In this document: piece by piece, positions 44,130 to 53,379 of the stretch
Position numbering within the stretch: position 1 is the stretch's first letter
Layout of the letters: each line of letters starts with the position of its first letter
Assembly: GCA_937949545.1 (NCBI GenBank)
Contig: CALEDR010000022.1
Location: 24,002 to 88,001, forward strand
Direction: 5' to 3'
DNA length: 64,000 bases
Source of the DNA: an uncultured Phycisphaerae bacterium
Lineage (GTDB): Bacteria > Planctomycetota > Phycisphaerae > Sedimentisphaerales > Anaerohalosphaeraceae
Notes under the pieces: model-generated
Seen by the model: only the letters and a program-made list of their open reading frames with translations
What the model was told of the DNA's origin: nothing
Database searches by the model: none
Translations under genes and position numbers: made by a program

Positions 44130-45502
44130 AATCCTTTGGTTCGTCCAATCGCGGGTTGGCGGCGGAGATTCTGCTCAGCTGGGAGACGGGACAGCATACC
44201 GCCTCTGAGCTGCTGGAACAAACTCTGCCCGAAGCCGAATCCCGGGGACAGGTCACCGATTTGGTGCTGGGGGTTCTGAGAAACCGGACACTGCTGGATA
44301 CAGTGCTGACGGCGGCAGCGGAGCTGAAGCCGTCTTTTGTGGAAAAAGACCTGATGACGCTGCTGCGGCTGGGGGCGTTTGAACTGCTCTTCTGCCCGGA
44401 TACAGCGGAATATGCCATTGTGAATGAAACGGCCTCGCTGGCGGGCAAACAGGCCCGGCGGCGCGGCTTTGTGAATGCGGTCCTGCGGCGCGCGCAGCGG
44501 CTGATTGAAAACCGCCGCTGTCCCCGGGAAGGCAGCGACCTGCGCCGGTGGATTCCCGCCAAAGCCGGCACAGGATGTCTGCTGAAAGAACCGCTTCTGC
44601 CGGACCCGGACAGCCAAATACTCGAGTATTACAGCACCGTTTTTTCAATTCCGAAATGGCTGATGGAACGATGGCTGACGGCCTATGGGGCGGACTATCT
44701 GTGTTCCATTTGTGAGGCCTCCAACCGAATTCCCGCCATCATTCTCCATCCGAATCTTCTGAAAACCACCGCCCCGCGGCTGGCGGAACTGCTCAAATCG
44801 GAGGCCGTCCGCGCCGAGCTGAACGCCGAGCAGACGATGCTGCGCATTCATACCCATCGGTATCTGCCGGACTTATGGACGTTTCAAAAAGGATTTTTCT
44901 TTATTCAAGACCCCACAGCAGCGAAGGCCGCTTCGATGCTGCCGGTCCAGCCGGGGTCGGTTGTGCTGGATTTTTGCGCCGCCCCCGGGGGAAAAACCAT
45001 TCAGCTGGCGATGAAAATGAAGAATCAGGGACGGATTCTGGCGGTGGATACTGACAGCCGGCGGCTTCAAAAGGTCGAAGAAAACTGTCGGCGGCTGGAA
45101 ATCAGCTGTGTGCAGTGTGTTCGGCCGGAGCAAATCAAGGAGGCCTTAGGATCCAAAAACAAGGTCTCGGCCGTCCTGCTGGATGTGCCCTGTTCCAATA
45201 CGGGGGTGATGGCGCGGCGCGTGGAGGTGCGATGGCGGCTGAAACCCGAGTCCATTCCCGAGATGGTTCAAACTCAGAAAGCCCTGCTCGAACAGGCCGC
45301 CGGGTTTGTCCGCAAACACGGAACGCTGGTGTACTCGACCTGTTCCATCCTGCCGGAGGAAAATCAGCAGGCCGTTCAGGACTTTCTGGCCAACCATCCG
45401 TCGTTTACGCTTGAGCAGGAAGAATTGACCCTGCCATCCTGCGGCTCACAGACAGATTTTGGACACGACGGCGGATACGCCGCTCTTTTGCGGAAAACGT
45501 AA
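44126..45502 (+). CDS. rsmB: 16S rRNA (cytosine-967-C5)-methyltransferase RsmB
   Basis: 458 residues. N-terminal NusB-like domain (RGLAAEILLSWETGQH; LRLGAFELLFCPDTAEYAIVNETASLA), then the SAM domain with VLDFCAAPGGKTIQLAMKM, VLLDVPCSNTGVMARRVEVRW and the second Cys in YSTCSILPEEN. Methylates C967. Coupled to fmt by ATGA overlap. Confidence 0.95.
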   Translation: MKSFGSSNRGLAAEILLSWETGQHTASELLEQTLPEAESRGQVTDLVLGVLRNRTLLDTVLTAAAELKPSFVEKDLMTLLRLGAFELLFCPDTAEYAIVNETASLAGKQARRRGFVNAVLRRAQRLIENRRCPREGSDLRRWIPAKAGTGCLLKEPLLPDPDSQILEYYSTVFSIPKWLMERWLTAYGADYLCSICEASNRIPAIILHPNLLKTTAPRLAELLKSEAVRAELNAEQTMLRIHTHRYLPDLWTFQKGFFFIQDPTAAKAASMLPVQPGSVVLDFCAAPGGKTIQLAMKMKNQGRILAVDTDSRRLQKVEENCRRLEISCVQCVRPEQIKEALGSKNKVSAVLLDVPCSNTGVMARRVEVRWRLKPESIPEMVQTQKALLEQAAGFVRKHGTLVYSTCSILPEENQQAVQDFLANHPSFTLEQEELTLPSCGSQTDFGHDGGYAALLRKT

Positions 45503-45538
45503 ACCTTTCGGTCTTTCGGTGAAAAGAAACGATTTCCT

Positions 45539-46024
45539 ATGCGATGCTATCTGGATATTGAAACAACGGGCTTAAGTCCGAAAAATGCAGAGATTACGGT
45601 CGTCGGGCTGGCGATGGAACGGGGGCCGATGCTCGAAGTCATCCAGCTGGTCAGTCCGGGCATCGAGGAGCGGTCCCTTCGAGCCGCCCTGGAGGGTGTG
45701 AAGACCATTTACACCTACAACGGGCACCGATTTGACCTGCCGTTTCTGCGCAAACGTCTGGGCATCCATCTGGAAAAATCCTTTGTTCACTGCGACCTGA
45801 TGTTTTCCTGCTGGCAGCAGGAACTCAAAGGCGGACTGAAACGGGTCGAGCAAAAACTGAATATCCGCCGCCGGCTGAAAGACATCAACGGCTGGATGGC
45901 GGCGCAATTATGGCGGGACTATGCGGAAAACGGGGATACCGAGGCCCTGCAGGCCCTGCTGGATTACAATCAGGAAGATGTTGTGAATCTGCACGCTTTG
46001 CGGCTACGGTTAAACGTTCCTTAA
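45539..46024 (+). CDS. Ribonuclease H-like 3'-5' exonuclease domain protein
   Basis: 161 residues. DEDD-type: YLDIETTGLS (D and E), TYNGHRFDLPFLRKR (D), and the final YNQEDVVNLHAL (D, with a Tyr/Asn context). It matches the short RNase_H_2 proteins that trim nucleic acid; the exact substrate is unknown. It lies 36 bases after rsmB and 27 bases before the SYLF gene. Confidence 0.82.
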   Translation: MRCYLDIETTGLSPKNAEITVVGLAMERGPMLEVIQLVSPGIEERSLRAALEGVKTIYTYNGHRFDLPFLRKRLGIHLEKSFVHCDLMFSCWQQELKGGLKRVEQKLNIRRRLKDINGWMAAQLWRDYAENGDTEALQALLDYNQEDVVNLHALRLRLNVP

Positions 46025-46051
46025 AAAAAGGAAAAAGAAAGGAGTTCTCGT

Positions 46052-46597
46052 ATGAAACGGTGTCTGTTCTCGACTGTCATCCTGCTGACCCTTTTGTCAG
46101 GATGCACCACCGTACCGGAAAAGAAAGAAACGCGGGACGTTCTCAGCGCGGAGGTCCGGGAGGCAATTGCGTTGTTCAAATCCGCCGACCCGAGCATCCA
46201 GTCCTTTTTTGACAATGCCTACGGGTATGCCGTCTTTCCCCGTGTGACCAAAGGAGCGTTTTGGGTCGGCGGGGCCTACGGACGCGGCGAAGTTTTTGAA
46301 CACGGACGCAAAATCGGCTATGCCAGTCTGTCACAGGCTACGCTGGGCTTTTCATTCGGAGGAGAATTCTTCCGGGAAATCGTCTTTTTCCGCCAGAAAC
46401 AGGACCTGGACCGCTTCCGCTCGGGCGAGTTTGCCTTTTCGGCACAGGCCACCGCTACCGCTGTAACAGTCGGAGCGGCCGCTAAGTCGGACTACAAAGA
46501 CGGAATGGCGGTCTTTATTATGGCCGACCGCGGGCTGATGGTGGACGCCTCCGTCGGCGGACAGAAGTTTAAGTTTGTCGAGGACGTGATGAAATAA
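46052..46597 (+). CDS. SYLF/Ysc84-domain lipoprotein
   Basis: 181 residues. Lipobox LLSGC, then a SYLF domain: IQSFFDNAYGYAVFPRVTKGAFWVGG, VFEHGRKIGYASLSQATLGFSFG, FRSGEFAFSAQATATAVTVG, and FIMADRGLMVDASVGGQKF. SYLF domains bind phosphoinositides in eukaryotes; the bacterial lipoproteins are of unknown role. AAAGGAG precedes the ATG. Confidence 0.9.
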   Translation: MKRCLFSTVILLTLLSGCTTVPEKKETRDVLSAEVREAIALFKSADPSIQSFFDNAYGYAVFPRVTKGAFWVGGAYGRGEVFEHGRKIGYASLSQATLGFSFGGEFFREIVFFRQKQDLDRFRSGEFAFSAQATATAVTVGAAAKSDYKDGMAVFIMADRGLMVDASVGGQKFKFVEDVMK

Positions 46598-46736
46598 CCG
46601 TTCTGATCGGCTTGTCGAACAAAACCTCGATCATCCCCGCGGCTTGTCCTCCGCAGATTCAGCGAAGGAGGAAGGCGGGAATCCGGAATTTTGATATTCT
46701 GTCGTTCACTGGAAACATTTTGGGAAAGGGACAAAA

Positions 46737-48308
46737 ATGAAGGAAAGCAAAAGACACAGCAGGATAGGAAAACCGGGGATTCTTCTTCTGATGGTCGGGC
46801 TGCTGTCTGCGGCGGCATGGCCGGCCCAGCTGACCATTCGAGCCGACCAGCCCAAAGACACAATCGCACCGGAAATCTACGGGCACTTCGCCGAGCATCT
46901 GGGCCGATGCATCTACGACGGCATCTGGGTCGGAGAGGACTCGCCGATTCCCAACATTCGCGGCCTTCGCACCGATGTGCTGGAAGCCCTGAAGGCATTG
47001 AATATCCCTGTCCTGCGCTGGCCGGGCGGGTGCTTTGCCGATGAGTATCACTGGAAAGAAGGCATCGGTCCGCGGGATAAACGCCCGAAAATGGTCAATA
47101 CCCACTGGGGCATGGTTACGGAAACCAACGCCTTCGGAACCCACGAATTTCTGGACTTGTGCGAACTGCTGGGCTGCGAGGCCTACGTGGCGGGCAATGT
47201 CGGTTCGGGCACCGTCGAGGAAATGCAGGACTGGGTGGAATACATGACCTTTGACGGCGACAGCGAAATGGCCAATCTGCGGCGGGCCAACGGACGCGAA
47301 AAACCCTGGAAAGTCAAATACTTCGGCATCGGCAATGAGAACTGGGGCTGCGGCGGAAATATGACGCCGGAATACTACAGCGACCTGTTCAAACGGTATG
47401 CGACATATGTCCGCAGCTATTCCGGCAATCAGATTGTCAAAATCGCCTGCGGGCCGGGCGGCGTCGACTACAACTGGACGGAAGTCGTGATGAAAAACTG
47501 CCATCGTCACATGGACGCACTCGCTCAGCACTACTATGTCCGCGGCACGGGAACCTGGGGACATAACGAAAAAGGCAGCGCCACGCAGTTTGATGAAAAA
47601 GAGTGGTTTGCCCTGATGAAAAACACCCTCGAAGTAGATGAGGTAATTCGCAAAGTCAAAGAGATTATGGATAAATACGACCCGCAGAAGCGTGTGGCCC
47701 TGTTTGTGGATGAATGGGGTACGTGGTGGGATGCCGAACCCGGCACCAATCCGGCGTTTCTCTATCAGCAGAATACCCTACGGGATGCCCTGTCGGCGGG
47801 CATTTTCCTGAATATCTTCAATCACCACTGCGACCGGGTCAAAATGGGGAATATCGCTCAGACGGTCAATGTCCTTCAGGCGATGATTCTGACGGGAGGC
47901 GATAAGATGCTTCTGACACCGACCTATCACGTTTTCGAAATGTACAAGGTGCACCAGGGCGGACGGCTCCTGCCGACGAAACTGACCTGTGAGGAGTACG
48001 TGTTTAACAATCAAAAGCTCCCGGCCCTGCACGTGTCCGCCTCCAAAGGCAAGGATGGAGCCGTGTACGTCTCCATCTGCAATCTGAATCCGAACAAGCC
48101 GGCCGAGCTGAACTGTTCCATCGAAGGATTCAAAGCCGGCTCGGTCACGGGACGGGTCCTGACGGCAGAGACGATGCAGGCCCATAACACTTTCGAAAAG
48201 CCGAACACCGTCAAACCCGCCCCGCTGGACGGCATTCAGCTCAAAGACGGCAAAATCTCCGTATCTCTGCCCGCACGCTCGGTGAGTGTGCTGAAAATCG
48301 TCCAATAA
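46737..48308 (+). CDS. Alpha-L-arabinofuranosidase, GH51
   Basis: 523 residues. A signal peptide or anchor (about 12-30), then a GH51 barrel: [38 protein letters not shown], acid/base Glu in [12 protein letters not shown], and nucleophile Glu in [10 protein letters not shown], followed by the beta domain. It removes arabinofuranosyl residues from arabinan or arabinoxylan. An exported enzyme fits a polysaccharide-degrading lifestyle. AAAGGGAC precedes the ATG and a good terminator follows. Confidence 0.94.
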   Translation: MKESKRHSRIGKPGILLLMVGLLSAAAWPAQLTIRADQPKDTIAPEIYGHFAEHLGRCIYDGIWVGEDSPIPNIRGLRTDVLEALKALNIPVLRWPGGCFADEYHWKEGIGPRDKRPKMVNTHWGMVTETNAFGTHEFLDLCELLGCEAYVAGNVGSGTVEEMQDWVEYMTFDGDSEMANLRRANGREKPWKVKYFGIGNENWGCGGNMTPEYYSDLFKRYATYVRSYSGNQIVKIACGPGGVDYNWTEVVMKNCHRHMDALAQHYYVRGTGTWGHNEKGSATQFDEKEWFALMKNTLEVDEVIRKVKEIMDKYDPQKRVALFVDEWGTWWDAEPGTNPAFLYQQNTLRDALSAGIFLNIFNHHCDRVKMGNIAQTVNVLQAMILTGGDKMLLTPTYHVFEMYKVHQGGRLLPTKLTCEEYVFNNQKLPALHVSASKGKDGAVYVSICNLNPNKPAELNCSIEGFKAGSVTGRVLTAETMQAHNTFEKPNTVKPAPLDGIQLKDGKISVSLPARSVSVLKIVQ

Positions 48309-48327
48309 GAAATCGCACAGCCGGGAA

Positions 48328-48360
48328 AAACCGCCGGCCTGAAAACCGGCGGTTTTTTTT
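48328..48360 (+). terminator. Rho-independent terminator after the GH51 gene
   Basis: Stem AAACCGCCGG (48328-48337) with CCGGCGGTTT (48346-48355), eight-base loop, and a T run to 48360. Confidence 0.85.
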
Positions 48361-48478
48361 ATCTCAGCCCTGCTTCCTGCAGGGCCCATCGTTTCACACA
48401 TTTTCTTATTCGCATTTTTCAAAAAATATGGTTAACTATGTCCGCTGAAAAATGGCTGTTGAATCCACGGAAAAAACT

Positions 48479-49258
48479 ATGAAAATTGACTATGATTTTC
48501 ATATTCACACGGAATATTGCGGGCACGCCCCGACGATGACGATCGAAGCCATCTGCCGACGGGCGGATGAGGCGGGGCTGCGGATGATTGCCATCACGGA
48601 CCACACAACCCAACCGGACAAACAGGCCCCCGTGGAGCAGATTCGCCGTCTGGTCGAGCAGTTCCGCCCCCGCTGTCAAGTCATCATCGGGGCCGAAATC
48701 GACGTGGACGGACAGCGGGATGACGGCCGGCTGACGGTTGAGGATTTTTCGGGTCTGGATTATGTCGTCGCCGGTTTTCATTATGTTCCCACCAAAGGCC
48801 ATTACCCCTGGAAGCCTGAACAGCGGGGACTGGATGAAGAAACATTCTTGCGGGTCTGGGAAAAAACCCTGCTGGGCATCGTCTCAAATCCGGCGATTGA
48901 TACGTTGGCCCACCCGGGACGGCTGCTGGCCTCTTGTATGCAGCTGGACGTGCACGGGGAACGAGCCCTGAAGGTCTTTCAGGAAGCGGCCGTGCTGTCG
49001 GCCAAAAATGAGATTGCCTGGGAAATTAACGAGCTGACCGGTTCACGGCTGGCCCATAACGGTCTTTCATTTTGGATTCGGCTGTACCAGATTGCCCTCG
49101 AGGCCGGGGTTCGGCTGATTTTCGGCTCGGACTCCCACGAACCGGAGTCGATTGGGTCCTGTACATTTGCTCAGGAGATTTTGCGGCATCTGCCAAGCGA
49201 TGCGTTGTCGAAGCCGGAAGACCTTCCGGCAACGAAACGATGGAAAAATCCAATCTGA
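48479..49258 (+). CDS. PHP-domain phosphoesterase
   Basis: 259 residues from the ATG at 48479 (MKIDYDFHIHTEYCGH); an ATG at 48452 in frame is less likely. PHP metal motifs: H-x-H in FHIHTEYCGH, AITDHTTQ, the Glu in IIGAEIDVDG, DTLAHPGR and GSDSHEP at the end. Members act as histidinol-phosphatase-like or nucleic-acid phosphoesterases; specificity cannot be told. The end overlaps the shikimate kinase start by 19 bases. Confidence 0.85.
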   Translation: MKIDYDFHIHTEYCGHAPTMTIEAICRRADEAGLRMIAITDHTTQPDKQAPVEQIRRLVEQFRPRCQVIIGAEIDVDGQRDDGRLTVEDFSGLDYVVAGFHYVPTKGHYPWKPEQRGLDEETFLRVWEKTLLGIVSNPAIDTLAHPGRLLASCMQLDVHGERALKVFQEAAVLSAKNEIAWEINELTGSRLAHNGLSFWIRLYQIALEAGVRLIFGSDSHEPESIGSCTFAQEILRHLPSDALSKPEDLPATKRWKNPI

Positions 49259-49767
49259 TTCTTATTGGCATGCCCGGAGCGGGCAAGAGCACACTGGGGG
49301 TCCTTCTGGCCAAGGCCCTGCGGCGGGATTTTCTGGATACAGATGTCGCCCTTCAGACGCGGCAGAACAAGACCCTGCGGGAACTGATTGCCCAGCTGGG
49401 ACTGGAGGGTTTCTGTAAACTGGAGGAGGAGTATCTGAGCCAGCTGGATGTTCATCATACGGTCATCGCTACCGGGGGCAGTGCGGTTTACTATGAATCG
49501 GCCATGAAGCATCTAAAGCAGAACGGCTATGCCCTGTACCTCCAGGTGCCGCTGGAAACGCTTCAGAAGCGGCTGGCAGATATGTCGGCTCGAGGCGTAG
49601 TCATCGAACCGGGCCAAACCCTGCAGACGCTTTTCGAAAAGCGGACGTCTCTGTACGAAAAACACGCAGACCTAACTATCCCGCTGGTGGGACTGACCCA
49701 CGAGCAGGCTCTGCAGCGAATCCTGCAGCATCTGTCGTGCTTCTTCGGCATCCGGCCGATCAGCTGA
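49240..49767 (+). CDS. aroK: Shikimate kinase
   Basis: 175 residues. Walker A in GMPGAGKSTLG, DTD in DFLDTDVALQ, the shikimate-binding ATGGSAV, and LFEKRTSLYEKHADL in the lid/C-terminal region. It phosphorylates shikimate in chorismate synthesis. The Arg normally found after the D-x-D and in the lid can be placed only roughly. Overlaps the PHP gene, hence an operon. Confidence 0.88.
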   Translation: MEKSNLILIGMPGAGKSTLGVLLAKALRRDFLDTDVALQTRQNKTLRELIAQLGLEGFCKLEEEYLSQLDVHHTVIATGGSAVYYESAMKHLKQNGYALYLQVPLETLQKRLADMSARGVVIEPGQTLQTLFEKRTSLYEKHADLTIPLVGLTHEQALQRILQHLSCFFGIRPIS

Positions 49768-49816
49768 CGCCTCGTCTTTTCTGACAAAATCTCTTTCCTG
49801 AAAAGCCCTTGCGCAA

Positions 49817-51178
49817 CTAATTGCGAAGCGAGTGGACAGGGGCAGGCATCCGTCCGCGGCGGAGCACAAAGGCCCTTGATGCACGGCGGCTGACAGGCAT
49901 AATCGGTGCAGAGCCCAGCAGCCCCCCGAAATGAACCATCTGACCCGGCTTCTTGCCCGGGACGGGGATGACCCGCACACTGGTGGTCTTGTTGTTGATG
50001 ATGCCGATGGACAATTCGTCGGCAATCAAGGCGCTGAGAACATCGGGCGGCGTGCTGCCGGGGACGGCGAACATATCCATCCCGACGGAGCAGACGCTGG
50101 TGAGGGCTTCCAGTTTTTCGAGCGTCAAAGCCCCCTGCCGCACAGCCCGAATCATTCCGGCATCCTCGCTGACGGGAATAAAGGTGCCGGAAAGACCGCC
50201 GACATGCCCGGAAGCCATCGAGCCGCCTTTCTTGACAGCGTCAATCAGCAAAGCCAGAGCAGCGGTAGTGCCCGGCCGGCCCATTCGGCTTACGCCCATG
50301 GCCTCGATGATTTCCGCTACGGAATCCCCCGCCCGTGGAGTGGCGGCCAGCGAAATATCTACAATCCCGAATTCAACCCCGAGCATCTGGGCGACTTCGC
50401 GTCCGATGAGTTCACCGGCGCGGGTAATCTTAAAGACCGTGCGTTTGATGACTTCGGACAGCTCCGTCAAATCACAGTCCGGGTTTTGTTCGACAACAGC
50501 CTTAACAACACCCGGGCCGCTGATGCCGACATTGAGGGCAAAATCCGGCTCGCCCGCTCCGTGGTGGGCTCCGGCCATAAAGGGGTTGTCATCGGGCACG
50601 TTGGCAAAGACGGCTACTTTGGCGCAGCCGATGCCGTTTTTGCTGCAGAAGGCCAGTTTTTTAAGGATATGGCCGAAACGTTCAACGGCGGTCATGTTGA
50701 GTCCGGCACGGGTGGAGCCCATATTGAAATAAGAGCAGACCCGATGCGTCTGCGAAAGAGCGGCGGGCAGGGCCTGCATCAAATTCTCGGCGGAGGCGGT
50801 CAGGCCCTTTTGGACGTGGGCGCCGAACCCCCCGATAAAATCAATATCTCCGGCGGCAGCCGAGCGGTCGAGCATGCGGGCAACGGTTACAGCAACGGTC
50901 TGGGTCTTGGGGAGCGGTTCCAGCAGAATGGAGACAGGCGTGACAGCAATGCGGCGGTTGATAATAGGGATGCCGTATTTGGCCTGCATTTTGTCGGCGG
51001 CGGCGTTGAGACGTTTGCCCATTTCTTCGATGCGCCGGGCGGCACGACCGCAGAAATGGTCCAGGTCGCGGTCCATGCAGTCCTTCAGATTGACCCCCAG
51101 TGTGAGTGTGCGGATATCAAAGTTCTGACGGAGCGTCATATTGACGGTTTCAAAGATTTCTTCGACGGTAATCGACAT
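49817..51178 (-). CDS. UPF0210 (PFL-like, DUF711) family protein
   Basis: 453 residues, full family length. Recognised by ITVEEIFETVNMTLRQNFDIRTLTLGVNLKDC, INRRIAVTPVSILLEP, FIGGFGAHVQKGL, VFANVPDDNPFMAGAHHG and the Ser/Gly-rich ends. Function unknown despite structural resemblance to pyruvate-formate lyase. It is downstream of a long gap with a terminator for the bacterioferritin gene, so it has its own promoter. Confidence 0.92.
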   Translation of the reverse strand: MSITVEEIFETVNMTLRQNFDIRTLTLGVNLKDCMDRDLDHFCGRAARRIEEMGKRLNAAADKMQAKYGIPIINRRIAVTPVSILLEPLPKTQTVAVTVARMLDRSAAAGDIDFIGGFGAHVQKGLTASAENLMQALPAALSQTHRVCSYFNMGSTRAGLNMTAVERFGHILKKLAFCSKNGIGCAKVAVFANVPDDNPFMAGAHHGAGEPDFALNVGISGPGVVKAVVEQNPDCDLTELSEVIKRTVFKITRAGELIGREVAQMLGVEFGIVDISLAATPRAGDSVAEIIEAMGVSRMGRPGTTAALALLIDAVKKGGSMASGHVGGLSGTFIPVSEDAGMIRAVRQGALTLEKLEALTSVCSVGMDMFAVPGSTPPDVLSALIADELSIGIINNKTTSVRVIPVPGKKPGQMVHFGGLLGSAPIMPVSRRASRAFVLRRGRMPAPVHSLRN

Positions 51179-51315
51179 AGACCATCCTCATTGCACAAGA
51201 TTTTCACCCTCGGCCGTGCAGACGGCGCATCGGCTTTGTCCGGAAAGTACTCTACCAATTTGACGGGCAATGTGCAAAAAAAAGTTGGGTGCCGCAGACC
51301 GGTGCGCAGCCAATA

Positions 51316-51355
51316 ACAAAAAAAGCGGACAGAGAACAGAGTCCCTGTCCGCTTT
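51316..51355 (-). terminator. Rho-independent terminator of the bacterioferritin transcript
   Basis: Eleven-pair stem AAAGCGGACAG (51322-51332) with CTGTCCGCTTT (51345-51355), 12-base loop; on the minus strand the T run is the complement of A 51318-51324. Confidence 0.85.
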
Positions 51356-51376
51356 GGAATCGCAAGCCAACACAGA

Positions 51377-51922
51377 TTAGGCAGCGCCGCCGCCCTGCTC
51401 GCGAATAACAAACCCCTGCGGGGCCAGTCCGGTCGAGGAGGGAGTGCCGGCTATGCGAGCCAGATAGGTATTGCCCATCTTCTTGATGTGCTGATCCACA
51501 TTGTCAAAGTAATTAAAGTGGGACTGCTCTTCCTCAATGACAGTCTCGAAGAGCTTTTGGCTGACGGAGTCGCCGTTTTCACGGCAGACAGCGGCAAACT
51601 GGTTGTACACGTCGATCGTGTGGTCTTCGAGGTTGGCATCAAAGAGGAAGATTTTTTCCACTTCCTGCCCCCGGACGGTCTTGGCGGCCGGCTCAGCCGT
51701 CGGTTCTCCGCCCAGCTCCTTAATGCGCTCAGCAAAGGACTCGGCGTGGCGCATTTCATCAATCGCAATCAGCTTCATGTTCGCGGCCAGCTCGCCGTAA
51801 TCCATATCGTCCAGCCCGTAATGCTGATTCATATACTGGGAGATCGCCTGCAGTTCCATCGCCCGGGCTTTGTTGAGCACTTCAATCACCTTTGCCTTTT
51901 TGTCCTTTGCGCTTTTGGCCAT
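51377..51922 (-). CDS. Bacterioferritin-like ferritin
   Basis: 181 residues. Four-helix ferritin-like protein with di-iron carboxylates in AMELQAISQYMNQH, MKLIAIDEMRHAESFAERI (E-x2-H), and the second pair in HTIDVYNQFAA and ETVIEEEQSHFNYFD (E-x2-H). No obvious haem Met. Iron storage or peroxide defence. It overlaps the peroxiredoxin end by 41 bases and GGAG precedes the ATG. Confidence 0.88.
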   Translation of the reverse strand: MAKSAKDKKAKVIEVLNKARAMELQAISQYMNQHYGLDDMDYGELAANMKLIAIDEMRHAESFAERIKELGGEPTAEPAAKTVRGQEVEKIFLFDANLEDHTIDVYNQFAAVCRENGDSVSQKLFETVIEEEQSHFNYFDNVDQHIKKMGNTYLARIAGTPSSTGLAPQGFVIREQGGGAA

Positions 51923-52625
51923 ATGAATTCTCCTTACTGTCAGCTGGTTGATGAGGACATTTTTTCAAACACAGAAACCAATCAAGACACACGTAATCCT
52001 GGCCGGCTTTTTCCACTCGGTCTTTGGCCGACCCGCAGGAGCCGGGCGGAGGAACAATCACATCCTCACCGGGCTGCCAGTTGGCGGGGGTGGCAATCTT
52101 GTACCGCTCGGAATACTGCATCGCAATCAAAAGACGCTTGATTTCATCCATATTGCGGCCGTTTTCCATCGGATAAAACAAAATCGCTCGAATAACCGCC
52201 TTAGGATCAATGATGAAAACGGCCCGAACGGCCTGGGTATTGCTGGCTCCGGGCTGGAGCATCCCGAACTTGCGGGACACCTCCATTGTCAGGTCGCTGA
52301 TGACCGGGAAGGTCACTTCAACGTTTTTCATTTCTTTATAGACAATCTTCTCCTTGATGGTGCGCAGCCAGGCAATATGGCTGAAGGTGCTGTCAATCGA
52401 CAGCCCCAGCAATTCTGCGTTAAGTTTTTTGAATTCCTCCTGCATCGAGGCAAAGGTCATAAATTCCGTCGTGCAGACCGGTGTAAAATCAGCCGGATGC
52501 GAAAAAAAGATCACCCATTTGCCCCTGTAATCCTCCGGAAAATGAACGGTTCCCTGGGTCGATTCCGCCGTAAAAGAGGGGGCTTTTTCACCGATTAAGG
52601 GCAGAGAATAGATTTTCTCTTCCAT
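51882..52625 (-). CDS. Peroxiredoxin (AhpC/Prx6 type)
   Basis: 247 residues. Peroxidatic Cys in HPADFTPVCTTEFMTF, later FIIDPKAVIRAILFYPMENGRNMDEIKRLL, and C-terminal Cys pair in YVCLDWFLCLKKC. The region after LKK reads through the next gene's ribosome site into its start, which is unusual: homologues end at about that point. If the six-A run near 51960 were seven bases, a stop would follow after LKKMSSSTS. It reduces peroxides. Promoter TTGTAA-16-TATAAT (52680-52653, minus strand) lies just upstream. Confidence 0.88.
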   Translation of the reverse strand: MEEKIYSLPLIGEKAPSFTAESTQGTVHFPEDYRGKWVIFFSHPADFTPVCTTEFMTFASMQEEFKKLNAELLGLSIDSTFSHIAWLRTIKEKIVYKEMKNVEVTFPVISDLTMEVSRKFGMLQPGASNTQAVRAVFIIDPKAVIRAILFYPMENGRNMDEIKRLLIAMQYSERYKIATPANWQPGEDVIVPPPGSCGSAKDRVEKAGQDYVCLDWFLCLKKCPHQPADSKENSYGQKRKGQKGKGD

Positions 52626-52652
52626 ATCTTTGTCCTTTCCAATTCAGCAGAT

Positions 52653-52680
52653 ATTATAGTCTGTTTTGATTGACTTACAA
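52653..52680 (-). promoter_or_regulatory. Promoter of the peroxiredoxin-bacterioferritin operon
   Basis: Minus strand: TTGTAA (52680-52675), 16-base spacer, perfect TATAAT (52658-52653). I see no PerR box overlapping it. Confidence 0.6.
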
Positions 52681-52705
52681 TCGTTTTTTGGCTCTTCTCC
52701 AGGCC

Positions 52706-52737
52706 GTTTTGGGAAGGTCCGGAGACCTTCCCAAAAC
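52706..52737. repeat. Perfect 14-base inverted repeat
   Basis: GTTTTGGGAAGGTC (52706-52719), CGGA, GACCTTCCCAAAAC (52724-52737). It lies just after the Dps-like gene end and before the peroxiredoxin promoter. It has no clear T run, so it may be a weak terminator or an mRNA 3'-end hairpin. Confidence 0.75.
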
Positions 52738-52746
52738 CAGTCCAGC

Positions 52747-53298
52747 TTACCGCATAAACGGGGCGACAAAGGGCGAGGTTTCCCCTCTCCGGAGGAAATG
52801 CCCGGAGGGGCCTTCTCCGAGAAATTCGGAGAACCAGGACTCATGCTCGATTTCCTCATTGAGGATAGCCTGGGCTAGGGCATAGGTGCGGTGATCTTTG
52901 CCGGCCGTCAGATTACAGATCTGAGAATATCCCTCCACAGCGCATCGCTCGGCATTGACCAGAACCTTGAGCATGGCCTTGACATCCGTCGGATTCTTCG
53001 GCAGGCTGGCCGCCGGACAGGCGGACATGTCGTGGAACGCCTTCATGCAGTCCGGCAGTTTGCCGCCCAGTTCGTAAATGCGAGGGACCAGGGCCTCGAA
53101 ATGGTTACGGTCTTCAATCCGGGCGGTTTCTGCGATTTCCTTCAGGCCTTCGCCTTCCAACCCAATCAAATTGACCCGCAGAATGGTGTAGTAGTAAAAG
53201 GTCGTCAGTTCTGCGGCGGCATTCCGGACCAACAGGTCCACGAGATGATCGACGTCAATTCCCGCCTTTTCCACCATTTTTCTTGCAACTTGAGCCAT
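52747..53298 (-). CDS. Dps-like ferritin family protein (DPSL type)
   Basis: 183 residues. Starts MAQVARKMVEKAGIDVDHLVDLLVRNAAAELTTFYYYT and continues with AETARIEDRNHFEALVPRIYELGG (E-x2-H) and AILNEEIEHESWF (E-x2-H), the di-iron pattern of Dps-like proteins. The cysteines near SACPAA and ERCAVEG could form the extra thiol pair of that group. It detoxifies iron and peroxide. PerR-type box upstream at 53346-53360. AAAGGAAAC precedes the ATG. Confidence 0.85.
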   Translation of the reverse strand: MAQVARKMVEKAGIDVDHLVDLLVRNAAAELTTFYYYTILRVNLIGLEGEGLKEIAETARIEDRNHFEALVPRIYELGGKLPDCMKAFHDMSACPAASLPKNPTDVKAMLKVLVNAERCAVEGYSQICNLTAGKDHRTYALAQAILNEEIEHESWFSEFLGEGPSGHFLRRGETSPFVAPFMR

Positions 53299-53345
53299 AC
53301 ATGTTTCCTTTCTGAAAAAAGTTTTTATTAGTATTTTTTCCTATA

Positions 53346-53360
53346 TAGGAATTATTCTTA
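53346..53360. promoter_or_regulatory. PerR-type box upstream of the Dps-like gene
   Basis: TAGGAATTATTCTTA, a 7-1-7 inverted repeat with one mismatch; it overlaps a perfect 14-base palindrome TTCCTATATAGGAA (53338-53351). It shares its half-site with the box upstream of perR. Confidence 0.6.
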
Positions 53361-53379
53361 TTTTGTGGGTAAAAAATTT

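Noticed and set aside
44126..44500. Separate nusB gene
   Set aside because: The NusB-like segment is the N-terminal domain of RsmB; the true nusB is at 59410-59844.
49931..51316. Open frame of 461 codons on the plus strand
   Set aside because: Antisense to the UPF0210 gene, which matches its family over full length.
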